Positions 1-8,222 of a stretch of DNA of 64,000 nt are shown here, piece by piece. A model generated the notes under the pieces. It did not search any database. It worked only from the letters and a program-made list of their open reading frames with translations, and was not told where the DNA came from. Where the stretch lies: positions 62,001-126,000 of the forward strand of contig NZ_JABBND010000015.1 of NCBI RefSeq assembly GCF_012933465.1. The letters are read 5' to 3'. The stretch's first letter is position 1, and each line of letters starts with the position of its first letter. Source of the stretch: Actinomycetospora sp. TBRC 11914. GTDB taxonomy: Bacteria; Actinomycetota; Actinomycetes; Mycobacteriales; Pseudonocardiaceae. Position numbers and translations under genes: made by a program.

Positions 1-1148
1 TCGTCACCTGGCTCCGCGACCCCGACGCCACCCCGCGGCTCACCGCCGAGGCGTTCCGCAGCGCCCCGCCCGACCTCGCCCGCCGGATGACGCTGCGCCA
101 GACCGTCGAGCTCGTTCGCATCGCCACCGAGGTGTTCGAGGAGCGCATCCCCGCCCTCGCCGGCAGCCGCAGCGAGCGCGCGACCCTGGTGGCCTCGGTC
201 CTGCGCTTCGGCCGCGAGGTGGCCTTCGCCGCGGCGACCGTGTACGCGTCGGCCGCCGAGTCGCGGGGCGCCTGGGACGCGCGGCTCGAGGCCCTCGTCG
301 TCGACGCCGTGGTGCGCGCCGACCGCGACTCCGAGGGCGCCCTGCTCTCCCGCGCCTCGGCCCTGGGGTGGGACCCGGCGGCGCGGGCCGTCGTGCTCGT
401 CGGCGACCCGCCGCGCGAGGGCGACGGCGAGGGTCCGGACCCGCTGCACGGGGTGCGGCGCGCCGCCTACCGCGCGGGCGTCTCGGTGCTCCTCGGCGCC
501 CACGGCTCCCACCTCGTCATGATCATGTCGCTCGACGAGGCCCGGGGCGGCGGGGAGCGCCCGGAGGCGGACGACGGCGACGGCGGTGGTGACGGGGGTG
601 CCGACGGAGGTGCCGAGGACGCCCGCGACCACCGGCTGGCCGACCTCACCCGCGGCGAGTCGAAGGCCGCCCTCGCCCTCGCCGACGCCTTCGGCCCGGG
701 GCCCGTCGTCGCCGGACCCGTCGTCGCCGGGCTGCTCGACGCGCACCGCTCGGCCGGGCGGGCGCTCGCCGGGCACCGGGCCGTCGTCGCCTGGCCCGGC
801 GCGCCCCGTCCGGTCTCGGCCGACGAGCTGCTCCCGGAGCGGGTGCTCGCCGGGGACGCGGCCGCGGTCGAGCAGCTCGTGCGCGAGGTGGCCCGCCCGC
901 TGCGGGAGGCCGGCGGCTCGCTGGTCGAGACCGTGGAGTCCTACCTGGAGCACGCCGGGGTCCTCGAGGCCTGCGCGCGTTCGCTGTTCGTCCACCCCAA
1001 CACCGTCCGGTACCGGCTGCGTCGAGTGGCCGACCTCACCGGCGCCCAGGCCTCCGACGCGCGCGGCGCGCGGTTGTTGCACATGGCCATCGCCCTGGAT
1101 CGGTTGCGCACTTCCGATGACGAGGCAGACCTCGGCCCACGTCGTTGA
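1..1148 (+). CDS. fasR: PucR-type transcriptional regulator of fatty acid synthesis (FasR-like), 5' truncated by window edge
   Basis: The reading frame is open from the first bases, so the true start lies upstream and about 380 C-terminal residues are seen. The last 60 residues hold the PucR C-terminal helix-turn-helix (LFVHPNTVRYRLRRV), the signature of PucR/CdaR regulators. A Gly/Asp-rich linker (around 560-630) separates it from the central domain. The gene sits directly upstream of fabD in the same direction, exactly where Streptomyces FasR, an activator of the fab operon, is found. The orthology to FasR is inferred from this synteny plus the fold. The 173-bp gap to fabD holds two inverted repeats that could be its operator. 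An in-frame ATG at 87 is internal, because conserved-looking sequence continues upstream of it. Confidence 0.85.
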   Translation, partial: VTWLRDPDATPRLTAEAFRSAPPDLARRMTLRQTVELVRIATEVFEERIPALAGSRSERATLVASVLRFGREVAFAAATVYASAAESRGAWDARLEALVVDAVVRADRDSEGALLSRASALGWDPAARAVVLVGDPPREGDGEGPDPLHGVRRAAYRAGVSVLLGAHGSHLVMIMSLDEARGGGERPEADDGDGGGDGGADGGAEDARDHRLADLTRGESKAALALADAFGPGPVVAGPVVAGLLDAHRSAGRALAGHRAVVAWPGAPRPVSADELLPERVLAGDAAAVEQLVREVARPLREAGGSLVETVESYLEHAGVLEACARSLFVHPNTVRYRLRRVADLTGAQASDARGARLLHMAIALDRLRTSDDEADLGPRR

Positions 1149-1154
1149 CCTGCG

Positions 1155-1169
1155 ACGATGCAAGATCGT
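1155..1169. promoter_or_regulatory. Inverted repeat ACGAT-N5-ATCGT upstream of fabD
   Basis: Perfect 5-bp arms separated by 5 bp, just after the fasR stop codon. Spacing suits a dimeric regulator. It may belong to the fab operon control region; no factor can be assigned from sequence alone. Confidence 0.3.
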
Positions 1170-1234
1170 TCTGCTGAGTGCGTCGACGGCGCCATCTCGA
1201 TCGATTCCGACGACGCGGCGTGTTTGCCTCTGCC

Positions 1235-1253
1235 GTTGTAGGAACCCCACAAC
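1235..1253. promoter_or_regulatory. Inverted repeat GTTGTAGG-N3-CCCACAAC in the fabD leader (candidate FasR operator)
   Basis: A 19-bp dyad with 7 of 8 positions matched per arm, about 70 bp before the fabD start. It is the strongest dyad in the fasR-fabD gap. FasR-type proteins bind ahead of fabD in Streptomyces, so this is a reasonable operator candidate, but that assignment is inference. Confidence 0.4.
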
Positions 1254-1321
1254 GATCCCCGATGAGGATTCGTCACCGCGGCGCCTGCTGCACGCAACCC
1301 GCACGTGGTGGGGTACGGAGT

Positions 1322-2311
1322 GTGATCGCGATCCTCGCGCCCGGTCAGGGCGCCCAGAAGCCGGGGATGCTCGCTCCGTGGCTGGAACGCCCCGGCGCCC
1401 GCGAACGGCTGGCGGCGTTCTCCGAGGCCTCCGGCCTCGACCTCGTGCAGCTGGGCACGGAGGCCGACGCCGACACGATCGCCGACACCGCGGTCACCCA
1501 GCCGCTGCTCGTCGCCTCGGCGCTGCTCTCCGGGGAGGCGCTGCTCGGTGAGCTGGCGGGAGACGCAGCGGAGCGGAGCTCGACCCGTGGGAGCGGCTCG
1601 CTGGGATCGGCCGACGCCCTGCCCGAGGACACCACGGTCGCGGGCCACTCCGTGGGTGAGCTCGCCGCCGCCGCGATCGCCGGGGTGCTCAGCCCGGAGC
1701 AGGCCGTGGCCCTCGCCGCGGTGCGCGGCCGCGAGATGGCCGCCGCCTGCGCGGTCGAGCCGACGTCGATGGCCGCCGTCCTCGGCGGTGACGCCGACAC
1801 CGTGCTGGCCGCGCTCGCCGAGCGCGACCTCGAGCCGGCCAACCGCAACGGCAGCGGCCAGGTGGTCGCCGCCGGCCGGACCTCCGACGTCGAGGCCCTC
1901 GCCGCCGAGCCGCCGGAGGGCGCCCGGGTGCGCCCGCTCGCCGTCGCCGGCGCCTTCCACACCCGCTTCATGGAGCCCGCCGAGAAGGCGCTGGCCTCGT
2001 GGGTCGGGGAGCACCGCGACGAACTGGCCCCGGCCGACCCGGTGCTGGCGCTGCTCTCCGACGCCGACGGCGCCGTCGTCACCTCCGGGACCGAGATGCT
2101 GGACCGGCTCGTCGCCCAGGTGACGCGCTCGGTCCGGTGGGACGCCTGCATGGACACCCTGCGCGAGCGCGGCCTCACCGGCGCCGTCGAGCTCACGCCC
2201 GCCGGGACGCTCACCGGGATGGTGAAGCGCCAGATCAAGGGGACCGCCACCGTGAACGTGTCCACGCCCGACGACCTCGCGGCGGCCGTCGAGCTCCTGC
2301 GGGGGCAGTGA
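1322..2311 (+). CDS. fabD: Malonyl-CoA:ACP transacylase FabD
   Basis: Transfers malonyl from CoA to acyl carrier protein, feeding the cytosolic type II fatty acid synthase. The protein has 329 residues. It opens VIAILAPGQGAQ, the usual FabD N-terminus, which selects the GTG at 1322; a GGTGGGG stretch lies about 9 nt upstream. The nucleophile is Ser110 in GHSVGE and the partner His is in AGAFHTRFM. A low-complexity stretch of about 25 residues (roughly 80-104, rich in Gly, Ser, Ala) precedes the GHSVGE block and is not expected in the family. First gene of the fabD-fabH-acpP-fabF operon; its stop overlaps the fabH start by one base. Confidence 0.95.
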   Translation: MIAILAPGQGAQKPGMLAPWLERPGARERLAAFSEASGLDLVQLGTEADADTIADTAVTQPLLVASALLSGEALLGELAGDAAERSSTRGSGSLGSADALPEDTTVAGHSVGELAAAAIAGVLSPEQAVALAAVRGREMAAACAVEPTSMAAVLGGDADTVLAALAERDLEPANRNGSGQVVAAGRTSDVEALAAEPPEGARVRPLAVAGAFHTRFMEPAEKALASWVGEHRDELAPADPVLALLSDADGAVVTSGTEMLDRLVAQVTRSVRWDACMDTLRERGLTGAVELTPAGTLTGMVKRQIKGTATVNVSTPDDLAAAVELLRGQ

Positions 2312-3303
2312 TGGCCCTGCGCAGCACCATCCGCCAGCCCGACCCCGTCGCGGGCGCGAAGATCCTCGGCCTCGGCAGCTCGCAGCCCGACCGCATCGTC
2401 ACCAACGACGAGCTCGCACAGCGCGTCGAGACCAACGACGAGTGGATCCGCAGCCGCGTCGGGATCGCCGAGCGCCGGTTCGCCTCGGCGGAGGACTCCG
2501 TCGTCTCGATGGGCGCCGACGCCGGCTCGAAGGCCCTCGCCGACGCCGGCCTCTCCCCCACCGACCTGGACGCGGTCGTCGTCGCGACCTGCACGATGCC
2601 GACCCCGATCCCCAACGCGGCCGCCCAGATGGCCGACCGGATCGGCGTCAACGGGATCGGCGCCATGGACGTCAACGCCGCCTGCGCCGGGTTCTGCTAC
2701 GGCACCGGCATCGCCGCGGACATGATCCGCTCGGGCACCGCGCGCCACGTCCTCGTGGTCGGCTCGGAGAAGCTCTCCGACTGGCTCGACATGGACGACC
2801 GGTCGGTCTGCATCATCTTCGCCGACGGCGCCGGCGCCGCGGTGCTCGGTCCGGCGGAGACCCCCGAGGACGTCGGGGTCGGTCCCGTGGCGTGGGGCGC
2901 CGCCGGCGACCTCGTGTCGACGATCGGCATCGACGAGAAGAACTACCTGCGCCAGGAGGGGCAGGCGGTCTTCCGCTGGGCCACCACCAAGATCGCGCCG
3001 ATCGCGATGGAGGCGCTGGACAAGGCGGGCCTGACGCCGGCCGACGTCGACGTCCTCGTCCCGCACCAGGCCAACCTGCGCATCGTCGAGGCCATCGCGA
3101 AGAAGCTGCGCCAGCACGGCGCGCGGGAGGACCTCGTCGTCGCCGACGACATCGTCCACTCGGGCAACACGTCCTCGGCGTCCATCCCGATGGCGATCGA
3201 CCACATGCGCGGCGCGGGCCGGGTGCGCTCCGGTGACGTGGCGCTCATCGTCGGGTTCGGGGCCGGCCTGTCGTACGGCGGCCAAGTGGTCGTCCTGCCC
3301 TAA
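2311..3303 (+). CDS. fabH: Beta-ketoacyl-ACP synthase III FabH
   Basis: Starts fatty acid synthesis by condensing an acyl-CoA primer with malonyl-ACP. The 330 residues show the complete Cys-His-Asn triad: Cys125 in NAACAGFCYG, His252 in PHQANLR and Asn286 in HSGNTSSAS. The ATG shares a base with the fabD stop (TGATG), indicating translational coupling. Length and start are typical of the family. Primer preference (straight or branched) cannot be told from sequence by eye, although actinobacteria usually use branched primers. Confidence 0.96.
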   Translation: MALRSTIRQPDPVAGAKILGLGSSQPDRIVTNDELAQRVETNDEWIRSRVGIAERRFASAEDSVVSMGADAGSKALADAGLSPTDLDAVVVATCTMPTPIPNAAAQMADRIGVNGIGAMDVNAACAGFCYGTGIAADMIRSGTARHVLVVGSEKLSDWLDMDDRSVCIIFADGAGAAVLGPAETPEDVGVGPVAWGAAGDLVSTIGIDEKNYLRQEGQAVFRWATTKIAPIAMEALDKAGLTPADVDVLVPHQANLRIVEAIAKKLRQHGAREDLVVADDIVHSGNTSSASIPMAIDHMRGAGRVRSGDVALIVGFGAGLSYGGQVVVLP

Positions 3304-3344
3304 CGTCCCCGGTTCACCACCAACCCCGCAAGGAAAGGAGCCAC

Positions 3345-3587
3345 GTGGCTTCCAAGGAAGAGATCCTCCCCGACCTCGCGAGCATCGTCGAGGAGGTGGC
3401 CGGCGTCGACGCCTCGGAGGTGACTCCGGAGAAGTCGTTCGTCGACGACCTCGACATCGACTCGCTGTCGATGGTGGAGATCGCGGTGCAGGCCGAGGAC
3501 AAGTTCGGGGTCAAGATCCCCGACGACGAGCTCGCGAAGCTCACCACCGTGTCCGACGCCGTCGACTACATCTCCTCGCACTCGTGA
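3345..3587 (+). CDS. acpP: Acyl carrier protein AcpP
   Basis: An 80-residue acidic four-helix carrier protein that shuttles the growing acyl chain. Ser40 in DDLDIDSLSMVE is the phosphopantetheine attachment site. The GTG start is set by a very strong ribosome binding site (AGGAAAGGAG, 4 nt upstream), stronger than those of its neighbours, as expected for an abundant protein. Its TGA overlaps the fabF GTG start by 4 bp. Confidence 0.97.
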   Translation: MASKEEILPDLASIVEEVAGVDASEVTPEKSFVDDLDIDSLSMVEIAVQAEDKFGVKIPDDELAKLTTVSDAVDYISSHS

Positions 3588-4846
3588 GCGCGCCCGGTCA
3601 GGGGGTCGTCGTCACCGGGATGGGCGCGACGACCCCGCTCGGCGGAGACGTGCAGACCACCTGGGACGGCCTCCTGGCCGGCGCCTCCGGGGCCCGGCCG
3701 ATCGAGGACGACTGGCCGGCCCGCTTCGAGCTCCCCGTCGACTTCGCCTCCCAGCTCGCCGTCGAGCCCTCGGAGAGCCTCAAGCGCGTCGAGCTGCGCC
3801 GGCTCGACCGCTCCGAGCAGGTCGCGATCATCGCGGCCCGCCAGGCATGGGCCCACGCCGACCTCGGCGACTACCCGGCCACCGAGGACGGGTCGCCGAA
3901 GGTCGACGCGCTGCGCCTCGCCGTCGTCGTCGGGACCGGCATCGGCGGTGCCCTCACCCTGCTCGGGCAGGACGACATTCTCGAGCAGCAGGGCCTGCGC
4001 AAGGTCGCGGTCCTGACGATCCCGATGCTCATGCCGAACGGGCCCGCCGCCCACGTCGGCCTGGAGTTCGGCGCGGCCGCGGGCATCCACGCGCCGGTCT
4101 CGGCCTGCGCGTCCGGGGCCGAGGCCATCGCCTGGGGCTGGCGGATGCTGCAGGCGAACGAGGTCGACGTCGTCGTCGCCGGCGGCGCCGAGGCCTGCAT
4201 CGCGCCGATCACCCTCGCCGGGTTCTGCCAGGCCCGGACCATGGCGCACGACTGGGACGACCCGACGCTCGCCTCCCGGCCGTTCGACACGAAGCGCAAC
4301 GGCTTCGTGCTCGGCGAGGGCTCCGGCATGGTCGTCCTGGAGCGCGAGGAGTTCGCGAAGGCCCGGGGCGCGACCGTCCACGGCCGGATCGCCGGCATCG
4401 GGACCAGCGCGGACGCCTACCACATCACCGCGCCCGACCCCGAGGGCACGGGCCAGTCGCGGGCGATAGCGGCGGCCCTGCGGACGGCGGGCCTGGAGCC
4501 CTCCGACGTCGGGCACGTCAACTGCCACGCGACCTCCACCCCGGTCGGCGACGTGGCCGAGACGGTCGCCGTCCGCAAGGCCATCGGCGACCACCCGGTG
4601 CTCTCCGCGCCCAAGGGCTCGCTGGGTCACCTGCTCGGCGCCGCGGGCGCGGTCGAGGCGATCGCGACGATCCTCGCGGTGAAGGAGGGCCTCGTGCCCC
4701 CGACGGCCAACCTCACCGAGCTCGACGCCGACGTGGAGCTCGACGTCGTCGCCGGCGAGGCCCGGAAGGTGGCCCTCGAGGCCGCCGTCAACGACTCCTT
4801 CGGCTTCGGAGGACACAACGTCTCGCTCGCCGTCACCCCTGCCTGA
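3584..4846 (+). CDS. fabF: Beta-ketoacyl-ACP synthase II FabF (KasA/KasB type)
   Basis: Elongating condensing enzyme of type II fatty acid synthesis, 420 residues. The Cys-His-His triad is present: Cys175 in SACASGAEA, His315 in NCHATSTPVGD and His349 in SLGHLLGAAGA. The GTG at 3584 overlaps the acpP stop by 4 bp and gives the usual N-terminus GVVVTGMGATTPLG. A single elongating synthase is present here, unlike the kasA-kasB pair of mycobacteria. Confidence 0.96.
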   Translation: MSAPGQGVVVTGMGATTPLGGDVQTTWDGLLAGASGARPIEDDWPARFELPVDFASQLAVEPSESLKRVELRRLDRSEQVAIIAARQAWAHADLGDYPATEDGSPKVDALRLAVVVGTGIGGALTLLGQDDILEQQGLRKVAVLTIPMLMPNGPAAHVGLEFGAAAGIHAPVSACASGAEAIAWGWRMLQANEVDVVVAGGAEACIAPITLAGFCQARTMAHDWDDPTLASRPFDTKRNGFVLGEGSGMVVLEREEFAKARGATVHGRIAGIGTSADAYHITAPDPEGTGQSRAIAAALRTAGLEPSDVGHVNCHATSTPVGDVAETVAVRKAIGDHPVLSAPKGSLGHLLGAAGAVEAIATILAVKEGLVPPTANLTELDADVELDVVAGEARKVALEAAVNDSFGFGGHNVSLAVTPA

Positions 4847-4887
4847 CCCGGTGCGCCGCGGCACCCCGAGGCCCCACGACGCCGCCG

Positions 4888-4921
4888 GACGGTGCGGTCC
4901 GCCGACCCGTACCGCACCGTC
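4888..4921 (+). terminator. Hairpin between fabF and accD
   Basis: Perfect 11-bp stem (GACGGTGCGGT with ACCGCACCGTC) and a 12-nt loop, 41 bp after fabF. No T-tract follows, as is usual in actinobacteria. It may end or attenuate the fab transcript before accD. Confidence 0.45.
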
Positions 4922-4978
4922 CACCCTGCCCACCGCTCCCCGCCCGACCGGCGGGTGGCGGCTCGGAGAGGAGATCGC

Positions 4979-6448
4979 ATGACCGCCCTCGACTCCCGTC
5001 CCTCGACCTCGTCCCCCGAGCCGGCCGCCCGCGCGGCGTCGCTCCCGACCGAGGAGCTCGACCCGCGCTCCCCGTACGTCCGGGGAGCGGCGCTGGTCGA
5101 CGAAGGCACGTTCTCGCCGCTGCGCCCGCCGGACTCCTCGGGTGCGATGGCCGCGCACGGGCGCATCAACGGCTCGCGCGTCGTCGTCTACGTCACCGAC
5201 GGGTCGGTGATGGGCGGGGCGATGGGCTCGGAGGGCTGCCGGCACATCGTCGAGGCCATCGACACCGCGCTGCGGCTGCGCTGCCCGGTGATCGGGCTCT
5301 GGCACTCCGGCGGGGCGCGGCTGGCCGAGGGGGTGGAGGCGCTCGACGCGGTCGGGCAGGTCTTCGCGGCGATGGTGCGCGCCTCCGGGCGGGTGCCGCA
5401 GATCTCGGTCGTCCTCGGGCCGGCCGCCGGTGGCGCGGCCTACGGGCCGGCGCTGACCGACCTGGTGATCATGGCGCCGCAGGGCCGGGTGTTCGTGACC
5501 GGACCCGACGTCGTGCGCTCGGTGACCGGCGAGACCGTCGACGCCGAGGGGCTCGGCGGGCAGGACGCCCACGGGCGGCGCTCCGGGGTGGTCCACGTGG
5601 TGGCCGACTCCGAGGCCGACGCCCTGGCCCGGGCCCGGCGGCTGACCGGGTTCTTCGCGACGCCCGGGTCGTTCGACGTGCGGTCCACGCGGTCGTCCGA
5701 CCTCAAGGCGCTGCTGCCCGAGGCCAAGAAGCGCGCCTACGACGTGCACCCGCTGCTGCGCGAGCTGCTCGACCCGGCGCCGGAGGGTGAGTCGCCGTTC
5801 GAGGAGCTGCAGCCGCGGTACGCGCCGAACATCGTCGTCGGGTTCGGCCGGCTGGGGGGCCGGGCGGTCGGAGTGATCGCCAACAACCCGCTGCGCCTCG
5901 GCGGCTGCCTGGACTCGCCGTCGGCGGAGAAGGCGGCGCGGTTCGTGCGGCTCTGCGACGCGTTCGGCATCCCGATGGTCGTGGTGGTCGACGTGCCCGG
6001 CTACCTGCCCGGCGTCGGGCAGGAGTGGGACGGCGTGGTGCGCCGCGGGGCGAAGCTGCTGCACGCGTTCGCCGAGGCCACCGTGCCGCGGGTGACCCTG
6101 GTGACCCGCAAATCGTTCGGCGGGGCCTACATTGCGATGAACTCGCGCTCGCTCGGGGCGACGGCCGTGTTCGCGTGGCCGGACGCCGAGGTCGCCGTCA
6201 TGGGGGCCAAGGCCGCCGTCGGGATCCTCAACCGCAAGCAGCTCGCGGCCGCGCCCGAGGAGGAGCGCGAGGCCCTGCACACCCAGCTGGCCGAGGAGCA
6301 CGAGCGGACGGCCGGCGGGGTGAACCGGGCCCTGTCGCTCGGGGTGGTCGACGAGGTCATCGACCCGGCCCAGTCGCGGGCCCGTCTGGTCGACGCCCTC
6401 GCGAGCGCACCCGCCGGGCGGGGGCACCACGGGAACATCCCCCTGTAG
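4979..6448 (+). CDS. accD: Acyl-CoA carboxylase carboxyltransferase (beta) subunit, AccD6-like
   Basis: Carboxyltransferase subunit expected to make malonyl-CoA (or methylmalonyl-CoA) for the fatty acid synthase next door. The 489 residues show both crotonase-fold halves: an N-terminal part with GLWHSGGARLAEG and PAAGGAAYGPALTD, and a C-terminal part with VVVVDVPGYLPGVGQE and RKSFGGAYIAM. It ends GNIPL, as AccD proteins do. GGAGAGGAGA just upstream selects the ATG at 4979. The position after the fab operon matches mycobacterial accD6. The biotinylated alpha subunit is not in the window. The TAG stop codon is the outermost triplet of the palindromic element that follows. Confidence 0.93.
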   Translation: MTALDSRPSTSSPEPAARAASLPTEELDPRSPYVRGAALVDEGTFSPLRPPDSSGAMAAHGRINGSRVVVYVTDGSVMGGAMGSEGCRHIVEAIDTALRLRCPVIGLWHSGGARLAEGVEALDAVGQVFAAMVRASGRVPQISVVLGPAAGGAAYGPALTDLVIMAPQGRVFVTGPDVVRSVTGETVDAEGLGGQDAHGRRSGVVHVVADSEADALARARRLTGFFATPGSFDVRSTRSSDLKALLPEAKKRAYDVHPLLRELLDPAPEGESPFEELQPRYAPNIVVGFGRLGGRAVGVIANNPLRLGGCLDSPSAEKAARFVRLCDAFGIPMVVVVDVPGYLPGVGQEWDGVVRRGAKLLHAFAEATVPRVTLVTRKSFGGAYIAMNSRSLGATAVFAWPDAEVAVMGAKAAVGILNRKQLAAAPEEEREALHTQLAEEHERTAGGVNRALSLGVVDEVIDPAQSRARLVDALASAPAGRGHHGNIPL

Positions 6449-6521
6449 GTGCCCTACGGGCCCGTGAGCACTTTCTGGTGCCATGACACCAGAAAGTGCT
6501 CACGGGCACCGGGTGCACCGG
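6446..6521. repeat. 76-bp composite palindromic element, copy 1 (between convergent genes)
   Basis: Two mirror arms read inward as TAGGT (CCGGT on the right), a 4-bp mini-hairpin with 3-nt loop (GCCC-TAC-GGGC on the left, GCAC-CCG-GTGC on the right), CCGTGAGCA, then a stem that pairs perfectly over 20 bp (6461-6480 with 6487-6506) around the 6-nt loop CCATGA. The left TAG is the accD stop codon; the AbiEi-like gene ends inside the right arm. It may act as a two-way terminator, but its fixed size and spread also suggest a repeated element. Confidence 0.8.
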
Positions 6522-7450
6522 GTGGGCTGCCCGGTCCAGCCGAGCTGCTGGAGGCGAGCCACGACCAGCACCGCCACCGCGCACGGAGCGTCCTTGACCT
6601 CCTCGTAGCCGAACGTCAGCCGGGCCCGGCCCTCGAGCTCGGCGGCGTTGTCGCGGGCGCGGTCGACGCGGGCGGTGCGGCGGTTCGCGTGGGTGCGCCA
6701 ACCGTCCAGGCGCACCGTGAGCACCCCGCACGGCATTGCGTACTCCAGGTCCTCGGCCCGACGACGCCCCTCGACGACCCGCCCGACCTGCCGCACGCCG
6801 GGCGGCAACCCGTGTGCCAGCTCGACGTCGTCGGCGTACCAGGCCTCGAGCACCGACTCCACGCCCTCGACCAGCAGCCGGGCCGCCGCGAGCAGCGCCG
6901 TGCGGTAACGGCGCGGCCGCCGGACCTCGAGGGCCTCCACGATCCGCTCCCCCGGCACCTTCGCCTGCGTGGCGCCCGCCGTCAGGACCCGCATGCCCTC
7001 ACGCGCGCTCGGGGCGTCGACGGCCAGGTCGACCAGCGTCACCGGCTTGCTGGTGACCGGCGGGTCGCAGTTGGCCAGCACGATGTGAGGGAACGCCCGG
7101 CTGCGGTGCACCTCGATCCCCACGCAGCCCCGCGCCGAGCACCCGTAGGGAACGGTGAGGTGGATCGGCCCCGTCTCGCTGCCACCGGGCAGGCCCAGCA
7201 CGGCGGCCGCGGTGCCATGGCTGAGCACGGCGGGACCGGACACGAACAACAGGGCGGCCCGCCGCCACATGGCGGCCGTCGGCCGCCCCGTCGTCACCGC
7301 ATAGACCCCGGTGAAGAGGCGTTGCCACCGGCCGGCCTCGATGTGCGCCCTGATGACGTCGTCGGTGAGTCCCTGCGCGAGCGCCTGCGCCCGGGTGACG
7401 ACACCGTCCTGCTCGCGAAGCAGGCACAGCCAGACTTCTGGGTCTCCCAT
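6500..7450 (-). CDS. AbiEi-type winged-helix / DUF559-like protein
   Basis: 316 residues. The N-terminal 50 residues (LLREQDGVVTRAQALAQGL through GRWQRLFTGVYAV) match the AbiEi_4 antitoxin winged-helix domain seen in many actinobacterial proteins. The C-terminal part, with VRLDGWRTHAN, RARDNAAELEGRARLTFGYEEV and a closing helix, resembles the Vsr/DUF559 endonuclease-like fold, although the usual LRF is replaced by LTF. No adjacent AbiEii toxin gene is present, so a toxin-antitoxin role is not supported. Start: ATG at 7450 (MGDPEVWLCLL); the frame extends upstream only by reading through palindrome copy 2. The TGA stop lies inside the right arm of copy 1, so the gene is bracketed by two palindromes. 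Confidence 0.75.
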   Translation of the reverse strand: MGDPEVWLCLLREQDGVVTRAQALAQGLTDDVIRAHIEAGRWQRLFTGVYAVTTGRPTAAMWRRAALLFVSGPAVLSHGTAAAVLGLPGGSETGPIHLTVPYGCSARGCVGIEVHRSRAFPHIVLANCDPPVTSKPVTLVDLAVDAPSAREGMRVLTAGATQAKVPGERIVEALEVRRPRRYRTALLAAARLLVEGVESVLEAWYADDVELAHGLPPGVRQVGRVVEGRRRAEDLEYAMPCGVLTVRLDGWRTHANRRTARVDRARDNAAELEGRARLTFGYEEVKDAPCAVAVLVVARLQQLGWTGQPTRCTRCP

Positions 7451-7466
7451 GGGGGTTGGAGACCGA

Positions 7467-7543
7467 TGGTGAACCTTCGGTTCCCGTGAGCACTTTCTGG
7501 TGTCATAGCACCAGAAAGTGCTCACGGGGGCGAAGCCCACCTA
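7467..7543. repeat. 77-bp composite palindromic element, copy 2
   Basis: Same architecture as copy 1. The right arm, read inward on the minus strand, is TAGGT, GGGC-TTC-GCCC, CCGTGAGCA. The left arm is TGGT, then a 5-bp mini-hairpin GAACC-TTC-GGTTC. The core stem is perfect over 20 bp (7483-7502 with 7509-7528) with the loop TCATAG. Its TAG is the stop codon of the minus-strand gene at 7541-8149. This is the one copy not between convergent genes: it lies between two minus-strand genes. Confidence 0.8.
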
Positions 7544-8149
7544 ACAGGGCGTCCGCAAGCTGCTCCCCGCCGACGGGTCCACCAGACGCAGCGTCCCCCG
7601 CTCGGTCACCACGCTCATCGACACCTGCCAGCACAGCCGCGGCACCCGGACGTCCGGCGGGGCCGCGGCCGGGTCCTGGGTCGTGATCATCCCCATCGGC
7701 ACCACGTACTCGCCGTCGCCGACCGGGTCGATCCGCCGCAGGATCACCGAGCCGACCTTCACCGTGCGGTTCCGGTCGGCGAACTGGGCCGAGGACACCG
7801 AGGCCGAGGAGGTCGCCGACGAGGTCGCGACCCAGGCCCCGTAGTCGCCGTTGTTGCGCGCGTCGACCTGCCGCTGCACGAGGTCGCGGATCTCGGCCGC
7901 GCGCGGTGACGTGGCCGCCGACGGGCTCTCGACGACGGTCGGGGACCCGGCCGACCCGTCGTCGGGCAGCGCGACCCCCGCGAGGGCCGGACCGGTGTCC
8001 CCGAGGGCGTCGCGGGCGGTGCCGGAGGCCCGGTCGGCCAGCACGGCGGCCGCCGCGCCGAGCACGGCCAGCAGCACGACGAGGGCGATCGGCACCGTGA
8101 CGGCGGGGCGGGTCAGCGCCGCGAGCCGACCCCCACGGGCTCCGGTCAC
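7541..8149 (-). CDS. Membrane-anchored protein of unknown function
   Basis: 202 residues with a GTG start. One N-terminal transmembrane helix (roughly residues 17-40, VTVPIALVVLLAVLGAAAAV) is followed by an extracytoplasmic region with a Ser/Ala-rich linker. The C-terminal 110 residues (RDLVQRQVDARNNGDYGAWV and onward) have the look of the NTF2-like or Mce-associated domains common in actinobacteria, but I cannot name a family with confidence. The TAG stop is supplied by palindrome copy 2. It is followed by DUF3145 upstream in the same direction. Confidence 0.7.
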   Translation of the reverse strand: MTGARGGRLAALTRPAVTVPIALVVLLAVLGAAAAVLADRASGTARDALGDTGPALAGVALPDDGSAGSPTVVESPSAATSPRAAEIRDLVQRQVDARNNGDYGAWVATSSATSSASVSSAQFADRNRTVKVGSVILRRIDPVGDGEYVVPMGMITTQDPAAAPPDVRVPRLCWQVSMSVVTERGTLRLVDPSAGSSLRTPC

Positions 8150-8222
8150 GCCGTGCGGCGGGTCGGCGTGGAGCGCATGGGAGCACTCTGCCAGCCCCGA
8201 GGGCCCGTGCGGAGCACGGGCC

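Noticed and set aside
3566-6484. 972-codon minus-strand open frame across fabF and accD
   Set aside because: Antisense to two clear enzymes with all catalytic motifs; its composition is the typical shadow pattern.
6449-7540. Open frames whose N-termini read VSTFWCHDTRKCSR or similar
   Set aside because: These peptides are translations of the palindromic elements; the same string appears at several copies and in both directions, so they are not protein sequence. Real starts are downstream.
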